This document shows, piece by piece, positions 9,800 through 18,460 of a stretch of DNA of 64,000 nucleotides (position 1 is the stretch's first letter; every line of letters begins with the position of its first letter). The stretch is taken from positions 124,001 through 188,000 of the forward strand of contig NZ_JALJXJ010000010.1 in assembly GCF_024170005.1 (NCBI RefSeq), in the 5' to 3' direction. Made by a program: the position numbers and the translations under genes. The notes below the pieces were generated by a model. It saw only the letters and a list, made by a program, of their open reading frames with translations. It did not search any database and was not told where the DNA came from. Source of the stretch: Azospirillum lipoferum (lineage in GTDB: Bacteria > Pseudomonadota > Alphaproteobacteria > Azospirillales > Azospirillaceae).

Positions 9800-10486
9800 A
9801 TGGCGCGCGTGCTGCTCGTCGAGGACAATGTCCGGCTGTCGGATCTGGTCGCCAAGGCTCTGCTCCGCGTCGCGATCGAGGCGGACTGCTTCACCGACAT
9901 CGAATCCGCCTGGGAGGCGATCGGCCAGCAGGAGTATGCCGCGCTGATCCTCGACCGCACCCTGCCCGACGGCGACGGCATCGGCCTGCTGCGCCGGCTG
10001 CGTGATGGCCGCAACGCCGTGCCGTGCCTCGTCCTGACGGCGCGGGGGGCGGTGCATGACCGGGTGGAGGGGCTGGAACACGGCGCCGACGACTATCTCA
10101 GCAAGCCCTTCGCGATGGAGGAGCTGGTTGCGCGGGTCAAGGCGCTGATCCGGCGCCCGGCCGCGATCCGCAGCATGGAGCCGGTGCTGGGCGACCTGCA
10201 CCTCCGACCCGAGGAGGGGCTGGTCGCCTGCGGCGGCGCGTCGGTCGCGCTGGCGCCGGCCGAGCTTCAGATCCTGCTTTCCCTCATGCAGGCCAATGGG
10301 CGCATGGTCCAGCGCCGGCGTCTGGAGCAGACGGCCTGGGGGCTGTCGGAGGCGGTGACGCCGAACGCGCTCGACGTCGCCATCCATCGGCTGCGCAAGA
10401 AGCTGCTGGGGATCGGGTCCAGGGTGGTTCTCGTCAACATGAGGGGGCAGGGCTATTCCCTGCTGGAGAGCGCCGGCGATGCCTGA
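9800..10486 (+). CDS. OmpR/PhoB-family response regulator
   Basis: The 228-residue protein has an N-terminal receiver domain (1-120) with the acidic pocket (EDN near 8), phospho-acceptor Asp in LILDRTLPDG near residue 52, the switch Thr in LTARG and the conserved Lys in SKPF. A winged-helix DNA-binding domain follows (about 130-225). It starts two bases after the pump stop and overlaps the kinase start by eight bases, so pump, regulator and kinase form one operon. It probably activates the mipA-pump operon in response to membrane stress or a drug, by analogy with QseB/ParR-type systems; the signal is not deducible. Confidence 0.93.
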   Translation: MARVLLVEDNVRLSDLVAKALLRVAIEADCFTDIESAWEAIGQQEYAALILDRTLPDGDGIGLLRRLRDGRNAVPCLVLTARGAVHDRVEGLEHGADDYLSKPFAMEELVARVKALIRRPAAIRSMEPVLGDLHLRPEEGLVACGGASVALAPAELQILLSLMQANGRMVQRRRLEQTAWGLSEAVTPNALDVAIHRLRKKLLGIGSRVVLVNMRGQGYSLLESAGDA

Positions 10487-11876
10487 CCCCGGCGACGCGC
10501 AGCGGCCGGCCGCCGCCCTCGGCCGGTTGCGCCTTGCGGCGACCCGCGCGTGGGAGGGGCTGTGGGAGCGGTTGTCTCTGTCCACCAAGCTGATCGGGGC
10601 GCTGGTGGTCGCATTCGCCGTCGTCTTCCTGCTGGTCCACTGGATCTCGAACAGCTTCGAGGACTCCCATTACGATCTGCTGTCGCAGCGCACGCTGTCG
10701 AAGGCGGCAGAGGTGGTGGTGGAGAGCATCCGGTGGGACGCGGCGGGCCGGCCCGTGGCGGTCGAGTTGCCGCCCGACCTGCGCTGGCTTCCGGCGGCAC
10801 TCCAGGACGACCTCGACTTCCGCATCGAAGACCGTGACGGGCGGGTGTTGATCCGGTCGCCGGGTCAGGCACACGGAGATGCCGCAAGCACCGTTTCGCG
10901 CACGGAGCAGGATGGTACCCTCTTCCGCTCGGTCACCGTGGCGGTCGGCACGCCCGATACCCCCTACACGCTCCACCTGAGCCTGACCGACCGGCTGCTT
11001 CACCTGCTGCGGACCCAGGTGATTTCCTGGCCGACGGCCCTCATCACGACGGTGCTCGGGCTGGTGGCCGTGACGCTGATCGTGCTCCTTGCGGTCCGGC
11101 GCCTGCTCCGGCCCCTGCATGACGCCTCCGATGCGGCGGCGACCATCTCGTCGGAGAATTTGCACCGCCGGCTGTCGACCGAAGGCGTTCCGGTCGAGAT
11201 CCGGCCGCTGATCACCGCCTTCAACCAAGCCTTGGGGCGCCTGGAGCACGGCTTCCGGATTCAACAGGAGTTCCTGGCCTCGGCTGCGCATGAACTGAAG
11301 ACCCCCCTTGCCCTGATCCGCGGCCAGATCGAGCTGGAGCACGACTTCGCTTCCCGCGACCTGCTGCTGAAGGACATCGACCTGATGGCCCGGCAGGTCC
11401 ATCAACTTCTGCATCTGGCCGAACTCAGCGAGATCCAGAATTACCGCTTCGAGCAGGTCGATCTCTGCGCGGTGGCCCTGGACGTGGTGGGATATATGGA
11501 ACGCAAGGCGGTGCGGAGCCGGACCAGCCTCGAACTTCTGCTGCCTGATCTGCCGGTCTACGCCATGGCTGACGCCAGCGCGGTCTTCATTCTGCTCCGG
11601 AACCTCATCGAGAACGCCATTGACCATTCACCAGCCGGCGGCGAAGTGACCGTTTCCATTGCGAATGAAGCGTTGCAGGTCATCGACCGGGGGCCGGGGA
11701 TCGCCCCGGCGGACATGCCCAGGCTCTTCACCCGCTTCTGGCGGGGCTCTGCCAGAACCTACGAGGGGGCTGGCCTGGGGCTGTCGATCTGCCAGGAAAT
11801 CGTGCTCGCCCACCGATGGTCGATCAACGTCCGCGATGCGTCACCCGGTGCCTGCTTCACGATCACTCTCGGTTAA
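10479..11876 (+). CDS. Sensor histidine kinase
   Basis: This 465-residue membrane kinase partners the preceding regulator. Two transmembrane segments (about 34-56 and 180-205) flank a periplasmic sensor of roughly 120 residues, followed by a HAMP linker, an H-box (AAHELKTPLALIRGQ, phospho-His near residue 270) and a HATPase domain. The N-box (NLIENAIDHSP), G1 (DRGPGIA), F (LFTRFWRG) and G2 (GAGLGLSI) motifs are all present, so the kinase should be active. The sensor domain matches no ligand class I recognise. The gene is the last of the mipA-RND-two-component operon; 291 bases without a convincing gene follow. Confidence 0.92.
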   Translation: MPDPGDAQRPAAALGRLRLAATRAWEGLWERLSLSTKLIGALVVAFAVVFLLVHWISNSFEDSHYDLLSQRTLSKAAEVVVESIRWDAAGRPVAVELPPDLRWLPAALQDDLDFRIEDRDGRVLIRSPGQAHGDAASTVSRTEQDGTLFRSVTVAVGTPDTPYTLHLSLTDRLLHLLRTQVISWPTALITTVLGLVAVTLIVLLAVRRLLRPLHDASDAAATISSENLHRRLSTEGVPVEIRPLITAFNQALGRLEHGFRIQQEFLASAAHELKTPLALIRGQIELEHDFASRDLLLKDIDLMARQVHQLLHLAELSEIQNYRFEQVDLCAVALDVVGYMERKAVRSRTSLELLLPDLPVYAMADASAVFILLRNLIENAIDHSPAGGEVTVSIANEALQVIDRGPGIAPADMPRLFTRFWRGSARTYEGAGLGLSICQEIVLAHRWSINVRDASPGACFTITLG

Positions 11877-12167
11877 GGGGCGGTTTTCTGAATGCGCTGA
11901 AGCGGCTGGCGATGATGAAGATGGCCGCTGCGGCGCGCATTCGAACCGCGCGCTCGTGGACTTCAGGTGTTGACCGGCTTGGATGCGGGGGCCCTTCAAA
12001 ATCAATGTAACTCTTTGTAGGTGTGGATTTCTGTTTAAACGATGGGGTTCCATTCGGCGCCGATCGGGAGCCCACCCTAACAGAGCTTTTTCGAGCTTCT
12101 TCAGCGTGTTGAAGCAAATCGGTCAAGAGTCAACGCCGGGTGCAAATGCACACCAGCCCTTCGACCG
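11877..12167 (+). other. Intergenic region between convergent genes
   Basis: This stretch separates the sensor kinase from the convergent AraC-type regulator. It holds short open frames on both strands that resemble no family I know, and its lower-GC middle (about 11995-12125) differs from the flanks. It could be the worn end of an insertion element, but no terminal repeats or transposase motif are visible. I see no clear T-tailed terminator. Confidence 0.4.
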
Positions 12168-13202
12168 TCAGACCGAGGCTCCGCCAGACACTGCGACATC
12201 CGCCATCCTGCCCGCCGACCACCGCCGGTAATCGGCCGGGGTCATCCCGGTGAGCTGGACGAAGGCCCGCCGGAAGACGCTCTCCTCGCCATACCCGCAG
12301 GCGAGAGCGACCTGCTTGACGCTGGCGCCCGGCGTTTCGAGCAGGACGCAGGCCGTTTCGATCCTGACCCGGGTGATGAATTCCTTGGGTGACTCGTTGG
12401 TCAGCTCCTTCAGCCTCCGGTGCAGGGTTCGCCCGCTCAGGCCCAGGGCATGCGCCAACCCCTCGGCCGTCAATCCGGGGCTGGCATGGCGAACGATCTG
12501 CTCGGCGCGCAGAAGCAATGGATCGGTGGTGTTGATGAATCCGCGCGGGGCATAGATCATCTGCGGCAATGGCAGGCTGTCGGCAACCGAGATGTCGGCG
12601 GCCAGCTTGGCGATCTCGGCACCCGCCAGACGCCTGATGACATGCAGGCCGAGATCGACCCAGGACAGCGGCCCACCGGTGGTGATGACGCCGTCCTGCT
12701 CCTCCAATGCGGTGCCCCAGACCGGGCGTGCCTTGGGAAATCGCCGCTTGAAGGCGTGGTGCAGCCACCAGGTGGTCGTACAGCGCCTGCCATCGAGCAG
12801 ACCCGCCTCGCCCACCACGAAGGTGCCGGCACAGGCTCCGCCGACCAGCGTGCCTTGCCGGTGACACGCTCTCATCCACTCCGCGCCCCGTGCGATCGAG
12901 GCGGATTCAGGCGGGAGCCCGTTCGCACCAAGAGCCATGCCGGTGGCCAGGACCGCATCGCACCGGGCAAGGTCCTCGAACGCGCCATCCAAGGGGATCG
13001 ACCGGCCCTGCGGATCGCGCAGGGGCTTGCCGTCCGCACTGACGATGGTGGTTTGGAACAAGGGATCGGTTCGGTCCGGCAAGCCGGCCGCGACCCCTTC
13101 GGGCGGCGCGCGCAATGCCTGATTGGTGATCCAGAAAAGGTCGGACAGGCCGGCAATTGCGGATAGCAGGCTGCCGTCAACGGCAAGGATCGCAATACGC
13201 AT
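12168..13202 (-). CDS. GlxA-like transcriptional regulator (DJ-1/PfpI domain plus AraC HTH)
   Basis: This 344-residue protein joins a DJ-1/PfpI-type sensor domain (about 1-190, with the GACAGTFVVGEAGLLDG nucleophile-elbow region) to a C-terminal AraC/XylS DNA-binding domain (about 240-335, with two helix-turn-helix units including LSGRTLHRRLKELT and CGYGEESVFRRAF). GlxA/FtrA-type regulators usually activate neighbouring metabolic genes. The start at 13202 is preferred over longer frames because AAGGAAAAGG lies directly upstream. It is transcribed away from the alpha/beta hydrolase across 134 bases, and a 13-base motif there recurs before the azoreductase gene (see findings), so it probably controls that small operon. 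Confidence 0.9.
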   Translation of the reverse strand: MRIAILAVDGSLLSAIAGLSDLFWITNQALRAPPEGVAAGLPDRTDPLFQTTIVSADGKPLRDPQGRSIPLDGAFEDLARCDAVLATGMALGANGLPPESASIARGAEWMRACHRQGTLVGGACAGTFVVGEAGLLDGRRCTTTWWLHHAFKRRFPKARPVWGTALEEQDGVITTGGPLSWVDLGLHVIRRLAGAEIAKLAADISVADSLPLPQMIYAPRGFINTTDPLLLRAEQIVRHASPGLTAEGLAHALGLSGRTLHRRLKELTNESPKEFITRVRIETACVLLETPGASVKQVALACGYGEESVFRRAFVQLTGMTPADYRRWSAGRMADVAVSGGASV

Positions 13203-13254
13203 GACCTTTTCCTTGTCCCCCGGCTGTTCGGTGGTGCTTTGGCGAGTTTTGCAC

Positions 13255-13267
13255 GAACTCTGTCCAG
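13255..13267 (+). promoter_or_regulatory. Candidate operator shared with the azoreductase gene (copy 1)
   Basis: GAACTCTGTCCAG lies between the GlxA-like regulator and the divergent hydrolase. It matches 11 of 13 bases of the reverse complement of 14181-14193, which precedes the azoreductase gene. A short inverted repeat, GAGTT (13244-13248) and AACTC (13256-13260), overlaps it. Function as a binding site is inferred from position and repetition only. Confidence 0.4.
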
Positions 13268-13336
13268 TTTGCCATCTTATGACGTCGGCAGGCCGGCGAT
13301 AGGATTTCCCCATCTCCCGCATCGCCTGGCCCGACC

Positions 13337-14170
13337 ATGAAGCCCTTCCACGACATATGCCGACCTCCCCCTCTTCGAGCGGACCGAACTGGCGCGGCGG
13401 CGCCATGGCTGCGGCGCCTCGCAACGGCGCTCGGACTGACACTGGCATTGGCCGGCGGTCAGACCGCGATGGCCGCGACTGCTCCCGCCCTGCGCGACAT
13501 CGTGCTGGTGCATGGCGCGTTTGCCGACGGGTCGAGCTGGCTTCCGGTCGTCTCCCGGCTCCAGGCCATGGGCTACCATGTCACCGCCGTGCAGAACCCG
13601 CTGACCTCGCTGGCGGACGACGTGTCCGTCACCGAGAAGGTCCTGCGCCGGCAGACCGGCGGCGTTCTGCTGGTCGGTCATTCCTGGGGTGGAGCCGTCA
13701 TCACCCAGGCGGGAAACGCAGCCAACGTCAAAGGCTTGGTCTATCTCTCCGCCCTGGCCCCCGACAGCGGCGAGTCGGTGGCCGATCTGCTGCAAAGGCT
13801 GGGGGCGCCGATGGGCGGCTTCACGCCGGATGCCGATGGTCTGATCTGGTTGGACGATCCCGAGCGCTTCCATCAGGTCATGGCGGCGGACCTGCCGAAG
13901 GAAAAGGCGCGCACGCTGGCCTCGATCCAGCAGCCCATCGCGGCGGCCGGCTTCGCAGACAAGATCCGGAACGCGGCTTGGCGCGGGAAACCAAGCTGGT
14001 ATCTGCGGACGACCCAGGATCAGGCGCTTCCCCCCACCGTGCAGCAGGCCATCGCGCAGCACATCGGCGCGAAGACCGTGTCCATCGCCTCCAGCCATAT
14101 GTCCCTGCTGTCCCAACCTGATCGGGTGGCCCGGCTGATCGACCAGGCTGCCAGGGAAGCGGCGCGATAG
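13337..14170 (+). CDS. Exported alpha/beta hydrolase
   Basis: The 277-residue precursor has a signal peptide (basic start, hydrophobic core around 28-42, cleavage after the AMA near residue 46), so it likely acts in the periplasm. The mature enzyme opens with VLVHGAFADGSSW (oxyanion-hole His-Gly), has the nucleophile elbow GHSWGG with Ser near residue 113, and a C-terminal SSHMSLLSQP His near 255. This pattern is typical of the EstC/salicylate-esterase-like group of small hydrolases. It is divergent from the GlxA-like regulator and followed at 43 bases by an azoreductase and then a YciI protein; the set resembles a stress- or xenobiotic-responsive operon. The natural ester is unknown. Confidence 0.88.
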   Translation: MKPFHDICRPPPLRADRTGAAAPWLRRLATALGLTLALAGGQTAMAATAPALRDIVLVHGAFADGSSWLPVVSRLQAMGYHVTAVQNPLTSLADDVSVTEKVLRRQTGGVLLVGHSWGGAVITQAGNAANVKGLVYLSALAPDSGESVADLLQRLGAPMGGFTPDADGLIWLDDPERFHQVMAADLPKEKARTLASIQQPIAAAGFADKIRNAAWRGKPSWYLRTTQDQALPPTVQQAIAQHIGAKTVSIASSHMSLLSQPDRVARLIDQAAREAAR

Positions 14171-14180
14171 TCCCCGCAAG

Positions 14181-14193
14181 CTGGACAGAACTC
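14181..14193 (-). promoter_or_regulatory. Candidate operator shared with the hydrolase gene (copy 2)
   Basis: CTGGACAGAACTC on the plus strand reads GAGTTCTGTCCAG on the minus strand, 11 of 13 identical to 13255-13267. It lies in the 43-base gap upstream of the azoreductase gene, in inverted orientation relative to copy 1. A role as binding site for the adjacent regulator is inferred. Confidence 0.35.
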
Positions 14194-14213
14194 CATCAAA
14201 AGACGAGGTCCAA

Positions 14214-14846
14214 ATGAAGATCCTGTACATCGATTCCAGCATTCTGGGCAATGCTTCCCTGACCAGGGAACTGTCGGCCGCCGTGATCGACGAAATCCGC
14301 ACCCGTCATCCAGCGGCCGAGGTGACGCGCCGCGACGTGGTGGCGAACGAAATCCGCCATCTGGACGGTGCGATCGCCGCCGGCTTCCGACCGACCGGTG
14401 TCGGCGATTTCGATGACGCCACGCTGATGGAGCACCGCGTTTCCGAAACGCTGGTGACGGAGTTCCTGGCCAGCGACGTGCTGGTGATCGGCGCCCCGAT
14501 GTACAACTTCTCCGTACCCAGCCAGTTGAAGGCCTGGATGGACCGGATCGCCCAGGCGGGACGAACGTTCAAATACACCGATAAGGGCCCGGTCGGGTTG
14601 GCTGGCGGCAAGCAGATCATCGTCGTTTCGGCACGCGGCGGCTTCTACGCCGACGGCCCGTTGGCCCGCATGGACTTCCAGGAAAGCTATCTGCGCGCCT
14701 ATTTCGGGTTCCTCGGCATCACCGACGTCCATGTCGTCCGGGCCGAAGGGGCGTCGAAGGGCGAAACGGTGCGTGCCGAAGGGCTCCGGCGTGCCAAGGC
14801 GGCGATCGCCGACGCGGTCGCCGGCCTGCATCCGGCCGCTGCATAG
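14214..14846 (+). CDS. azoR: FMN-dependent NADH-azoreductase
   Basis: This 210-residue flavodoxin-like enzyme belongs to the AzoR family, which reduces azo dyes and quinones with NADH through a ping-pong mechanism. The N-terminal phosphate-binding region (IDSSILGNASLTREL, residues 6-20), the central APMYNFSVPSQLKAWMD flavin-contact stretch (about 98-114) and the ARGG segment (near 142) are characteristic. The length fits the family (about 200). GACGAGG precedes the ATG. It sits with a hydrolase and a YciI protein and probably protects against quinones or similar electrophiles; dye reduction would be a side activity. Confidence 0.92.
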   Translation: MKILYIDSSILGNASLTRELSAAVIDEIRTRHPAAEVTRRDVVANEIRHLDGAIAAGFRPTGVGDFDDATLMEHRVSETLVTEFLASDVLVIGAPMYNFSVPSQLKAWMDRIAQAGRTFKYTDKGPVGLAGGKQIIVVSARGGFYADGPLARMDFQESYLRAYFGFLGITDVHVVRAEGASKGETVRAEGLRRAKAAIADAVAGLHPAAA

Positions 14847-14871
14847 CCAAACATGCAAACGGAGTTCGGAC

Positions 14872-15186
14872 ATGTTGTTTTCGATCACGGTTTCCTACAT
14901 CCGCCCCCTTGAGGACGTCAAAGTGCATCTCGATGCCCACAAGGAGTGGCTGGTTCGCTACATCAAGGCCGGCGCAATCCTCGCCGCCGGTCCGCTCCAG
15001 CAGGGGGATGGCGGGTTCATTCTTGCCCATACCGAGGATATGTCGGAGATCGCGAGCATGATCACGGACGATCCGTTCGATCGCCACAGGGTCGCGAATT
15101 TCGACGTTCGGGCCTGCGATCCGGTGCTGCGCGCCGCCGGCTTTCCCGAGCAATGGGCTCCCGGTGCCAAAGCCTTCGCGGAATAA
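14872..15186 (+). CDS. YciI family protein
   Basis: This 104-residue protein has the compact alpha/beta ferredoxin-like YciI fold. The conserved HKEWL near residue 23 and the GG(F/D)-type loop with ILAHTEDMSEI, followed by DDPF, are visible. YciI domains are seen fused to or next to oxidoreductases and dehalogenases and have been proposed to have a catalytic His-Asp pair, but the reaction is mostly unknown. GGAG is placed 8 bases before the ATG. The gene is the last of the hydrolase-azoR-yciI operon and is followed by a strong hairpin. Confidence 0.85.
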   Translation: MLFSITVSYIRPLEDVKVHLDAHKEWLVRYIKAGAILAAGPLQQGDGGFILAHTEDMSEIASMITDDPFDRHRVANFDVRACDPVLRAAGFPEQWAPGAKAFAE

Positions 15187-15207
15187 TCCGGACGAAGCCC
15201 GCGACGC

Positions 15208-15231
15208 GGAGCCCCGATGGATCGGGGCTCC
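15208..15231. terminator. Hairpin terminator between convergent operons
   Basis: GGAGCCCCGAT (15208-15218) and ATCGGGGCTCC (15221-15231) are perfect inverted repeats of 11 bases, forming a GC-rich hairpin with a very short loop. It lies 22 bases after the YciI stop and before the stop of the convergent GMC gene, so it can serve as a terminator; the T-tract is weak (TTCTC). Confidence 0.7.
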
Positions 15232-15309
15232 TTCTCACGCCAGGACGCACAAGTTGCGGGCCTTCGCTCCGCCCTGCCCGGGATTCCCGACTTCGCTCCG
15301 AATGTCATG

Positions 15310-16950
15310 TCAGGGAACGCAGCCACGCAGAAAATCCGACGCTCTCTCACCGATCATGATGCAGACCGCATTCGGATTGCCCGAGATCAGGGTTGGCATG
15401 ACCGACGCATCGGCAACGCGAAGGCTTTCAACGCCGTGGACACGAAGCTGCGGGTCGACGACCGCCAATGGATCGTTGCCCATTCGACAGGTGCCGGCGG
15501 GATGAAGTGCCGCGTGCGCGTTGTGCCGGCAGAAGGCTCTGATATCCTCACGTGATTGCATCGCAGGCGGAGGAACGGTCCGCGCCGCAAGATAGCTTCG
15601 GATCGCGGGTTGCTCCATGAAGGTCATCGCCGCGAGCGTGCCGTCCGTCACCGCCTCCAGATCATAGGGATCGCCGAAGTAGTTGGGCGCGACGATCGGA
15701 AAGGCAGTGGGATCGGCGCTGCGCAGCGTGATTTCGCCGCGGGACCGCGGTCTGATCTGTCCAAGGTTGACGGTGCAGCCATTCCCTCCTGGAACGGCGT
15801 CGACCCCCTCCTCGATGCCCGCTCCCACCACCAGGAAGAACTGGACATCGGGGATCTCCTCGTCCCTGTTGCCCCACCAGAATGCACCGCCTTCGATCAG
15901 GTTCGAGGAGGCCGGCCCTCCTTTGAACATTGCGTAATGCAGGCCGGCGGCCGCCTTCCAATGCAGTTTTTTGTAGCGATCATAGCTGTGCGGCCCGTTG
16001 AGTTGGTAGACCAGCGAGATCTCGATGTGATCCTGCAGATTCCGTCCGACACCCGGCAGATCCGACTGCACGGCAAGTCCGTGCCCGGCAAGATGCGCGG
16101 CGGGCCCGACACCGGACAGCATCAGCAGTTTGGGAGTGTTGATGGCGCCGGCCGACAGAATGATTTCCCGTTCCGCACGCAGGATCCTCGCCCGTCCCCC
16201 GGCGATGCATTCGACCCCGACCGCCCGGCCTCGTTCGATGATGACCCGTGTGACCCGCACGCCCGTGGCGACATGCAGGTTTGGCCGGTCGCGGGCCGGT
16301 TTTAGATAGGCGATGGCCGAACTGCTGCGCCGTCCGTTCTTCGCGGTGATCTGATAGAGGCCGCAGCCGGCCTGGCTGCCGGAATTGAAATCGGGATTGT
16401 ATGGCAATCCGGCCTGCTGGCACGCCTTCAGCCAGGCCCGCGTCAGAGGATGGATGTGATCGATGTCCGAGACGCCGAGCGGACCATCGGCGGCATGGAC
16501 TTCGTTGCAGAAGCGGTTGTTGTCTTCCGAGCGCAGGAAATAGGGCAGCACATCCTCGTACGCCCATCCCGTCGCCCCCAGTTCGCTCCAGCGCGCATAG
16601 TCGGACGGAACCCCCCGGATATAGATCATGGCGTTGACGGAACTGCCGCCGCCGAGAACGCTGGCCTGTACCATGGTCGGCGTCTGCCCGCGCGCCTGAT
16701 CGGGCCCCGGTTCCCACGGCATCCGCTTCAGCAGGCTTCCCTGCGCCGTCTTGTAGTAGGCGCCGGGGATGTGAATGTAGGGATTATGGTCGGCCGGCCC
16801 TTCCTCCAGAAGCAGCACGGATACATGCGGGTCTTCGGACAGGCGGGAAGCGACCACGCATCCCGTCGAACCGCCGCCAACGACGATGTAGTCGTACGAC
16901 TCTCGCGCGAATGTCCCGCCGAAGGACCGGGCGGACGCCAATCCCAGCAT
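15310..16950 (-). CDS. GMC family flavin oxidoreductase (choline-dehydrogenase-like)
   Basis: This 546-residue FAD enzyme oxidises a primary alcohol or polyol. It shows the dinucleotide loop VVGGGSTGCVVASRLSE near residue 20, GMC signature 1 (LGGGSSVNAMIYIRG, about 95-110), signature 2 (SAGAINTPKLLMLSG, about 270), and C-terminal catalytic His in HPAGTCRMG with the downstream GNPNA(V) Asn region. No export signal is evident. The ATG at 16950 has AGGGAG upstream and lies two bases after the stop of a second GMC gene, so both belong to one minus-strand operon with a carbohydrate ABC importer. The electron acceptor is probably a respiratory quinone or a cytochrome; the alcohol substrate is unknown. 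Confidence 0.88.
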   Translation of the reverse strand: MLGLASARSFGGTFARESYDYIVVGGGSTGCVVASRLSEDPHVSVLLLEEGPADHNPYIHIPGAYYKTAQGSLLKRMPWEPGPDQARGQTPTMVQASVLGGGSSVNAMIYIRGVPSDYARWSELGATGWAYEDVLPYFLRSEDNNRFCNEVHAADGPLGVSDIDHIHPLTRAWLKACQQAGLPYNPDFNSGSQAGCGLYQITAKNGRRSSSAIAYLKPARDRPNLHVATGVRVTRVIIERGRAVGVECIAGGRARILRAEREIILSAGAINTPKLLMLSGVGPAAHLAGHGLAVQSDLPGVGRNLQDHIEISLVYQLNGPHSYDRYKKLHWKAAAGLHYAMFKGGPASSNLIEGGAFWWGNRDEEIPDVQFFLVVGAGIEEGVDAVPGGNGCTVNLGQIRPRSRGEITLRSADPTAFPIVAPNYFGDPYDLEAVTDGTLAAMTFMEQPAIRSYLAARTVPPPAMQSREDIRAFCRHNAHAALHPAGTCRMGNDPLAVVDPQLRVHGVESLRVADASVMPTLISGNPNAVCIMIGERASDFLRGCVP

Positions 16951-16952
16951 TC

Positions 16953-18449
16953 TCAAACTCCCTTGATGGCCGCCCCGGCCTTGATCGCCAGGGCTGCGAC
17001 CGTCAGCGCCGGATTGACCGCCGCCGAGGTGGGCAGCACCGATGCGTCGGTCACATACAGGTTCTCGACGTCGTGTGTGCGGCAGTCCGGATTCACGACC
17101 GATGTGCGCGCATCGTCGCCCAAACGGGCCGTACCGCATTGATGGGACGTCGTTTTCCGGCCGAACGTGCGGACCAGGACAATCGGGAAGCCCGCCTTGC
17201 GCATCACGGCGCGCGTTCTCTCGATCAACGCCTTATGGGCCTGCATGTTGGACCGGACCCAATTCACGACGATCCGGCCGTCCCGCACCATGATGCGACT
17301 GTCCGGGTTCGGCAGATCCTCGCTGGTGAGAAACCAGCCATAGGCATGACGTGCGATCAGACCGGCGATCCAGGAGGGGGCGGCCGGCAAATTCGCTTTC
17401 AGGATATTCCCGGTGATGCGGCCGAGAAGCTGCACATTGCCCAGCGGATAGCCGGTCACGGGGTCGCCGTTGTAGAAATCGTTGAAGGCCAGGGTCTTCT
17501 GATAGACGGCCGTGTTCGCCGACCATGGATCGATCGCCAGCAACGCCGACGTGTTGTGGTTCATGAAGTTGCGGCCGACCTGATCGGAGCCGTTGGCCAA
17601 CCCCCGCGGATGGGCGTCGTTCGCAGAGCGCAGCAGGAGGGCAGCGGACTGGACTGCGCCGGCAGCCACCGCGAAAACCCCGGCCCCGATCCTGTGTTCC
17701 ACCCCATCCTTGAGGAAGATGGCAGCGGTCACCCGGCGGCCGGATTGATCGGTCTCCAACCGAAGCACCGTCGCTCCGGTGACGATGCTGACGTTTGGAT
17801 GGCGCAGGGCACTGGTCAGGGGGCCGCTCTCCGCATCGATCTTGCCGGCGCCCGTATTGGGGAAGGCATCCCACCCCGTCTGCGCGCGCCGCAGCCATTC
17901 GTCGACGTTGATGGCCAGCGGCAGGCTCGACGGCCGGACGCCGGCCTTGCGCAACCGGTCGCGCACGGCGGCGATCGCAGGTTCATCGGGCACCGGGGGG
18001 TGGGCAAAGGGATGGCTGCGGGGGGGATCGGTCGGATCCTGCCCCATGGCTCCGTGAACCTGAAAGATTTCCTCGGCCCGTTCGTACCATGGTTCGAGGT
18101 CGGCATAGCGTATCGGCCAGCCGGGTGACCGGCCGCCGATATGCTGGCGTGGCTCGAAATCCTCAGCCCGGTAACGGTACATGACCGCACCGTAGAATTT
18201 CGAATTCCCCCCGACATAATAATAGTTTCCGGGCAGGAACGGCTTGCCGTCCGTCCCGATCCACTCCTCGCTCGATTTGTAGTATCCCTTCTGGAAGATC
18301 GCGACATCGTCCCGCGATTCAGGCGTATCCTTGAGATGTTCGCCTCTCTCCAGGATGACGATACGCTTTCCGGTATCCGCCAGGCTGTGAGCCAGCGAGC
18401 TGCCACCGATACCGGAGCCGATGACGACGATGTCCGCGACCTGCTGCAT
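16953..18449 (-). CDS. Second GMC-type flavin oxidoreductase
   Basis: This 498-residue enzyme has an N-terminal FAD loop (VVIGSGIGGSSLAHSL), a GGNSKFYGAVMYR stretch replacing the usual GMC signature 1, and a C-terminal HQCGTARLG plus SAAVNPALTVAALA, carrying the His/Asn pair. It is therefore a distant GMC paralogue of its neighbour, closer to the pyranose/gluconate-dehydrogenase type of sequence. The ATG at 18449 has GAGGA eight bases upstream; a GTG at 18464 overlapping the ATPase stop is the alternative. Two unlike GMC enzymes side by side suggest sequential oxidations of one polyol, or a dimer; this is inference. Confidence 0.85.
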   Translation of the reverse strand: MQQVADIVVIGSGIGGSSLAHSLADTGKRIVILERGEHLKDTPESRDDVAIFQKGYYKSSEEWIGTDGKPFLPGNYYYVGGNSKFYGAVMYRYRAEDFEPRQHIGGRSPGWPIRYADLEPWYERAEEIFQVHGAMGQDPTDPPRSHPFAHPPVPDEPAIAAVRDRLRKAGVRPSSLPLAINVDEWLRRAQTGWDAFPNTGAGKIDAESGPLTSALRHPNVSIVTGATVLRLETDQSGRRVTAAIFLKDGVEHRIGAGVFAVAAGAVQSAALLLRSANDAHPRGLANGSDQVGRNFMNHNTSALLAIDPWSANTAVYQKTLAFNDFYNGDPVTGYPLGNVQLLGRITGNILKANLPAAPSWIAGLIARHAYGWFLTSEDLPNPDSRIMVRDGRIVVNWVRSNMQAHKALIERTRAVMRKAGFPIVLVRTFGRKTTSHQCGTARLGDDARTSVVNPDCRTHDVENLYVTDASVLPTSAAVNPALTVAALAIKAGAAIKGV

Positions 18450-18460
18450 CGACTGTATCC

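Noticed and set aside
11877-12167. Fragment of an IS5-like transposase end
   Set aside because: Alanine-rich minus-strand translation superficially recalls transposase C-termini, but no motif, terminal repeat or target duplication is visible.
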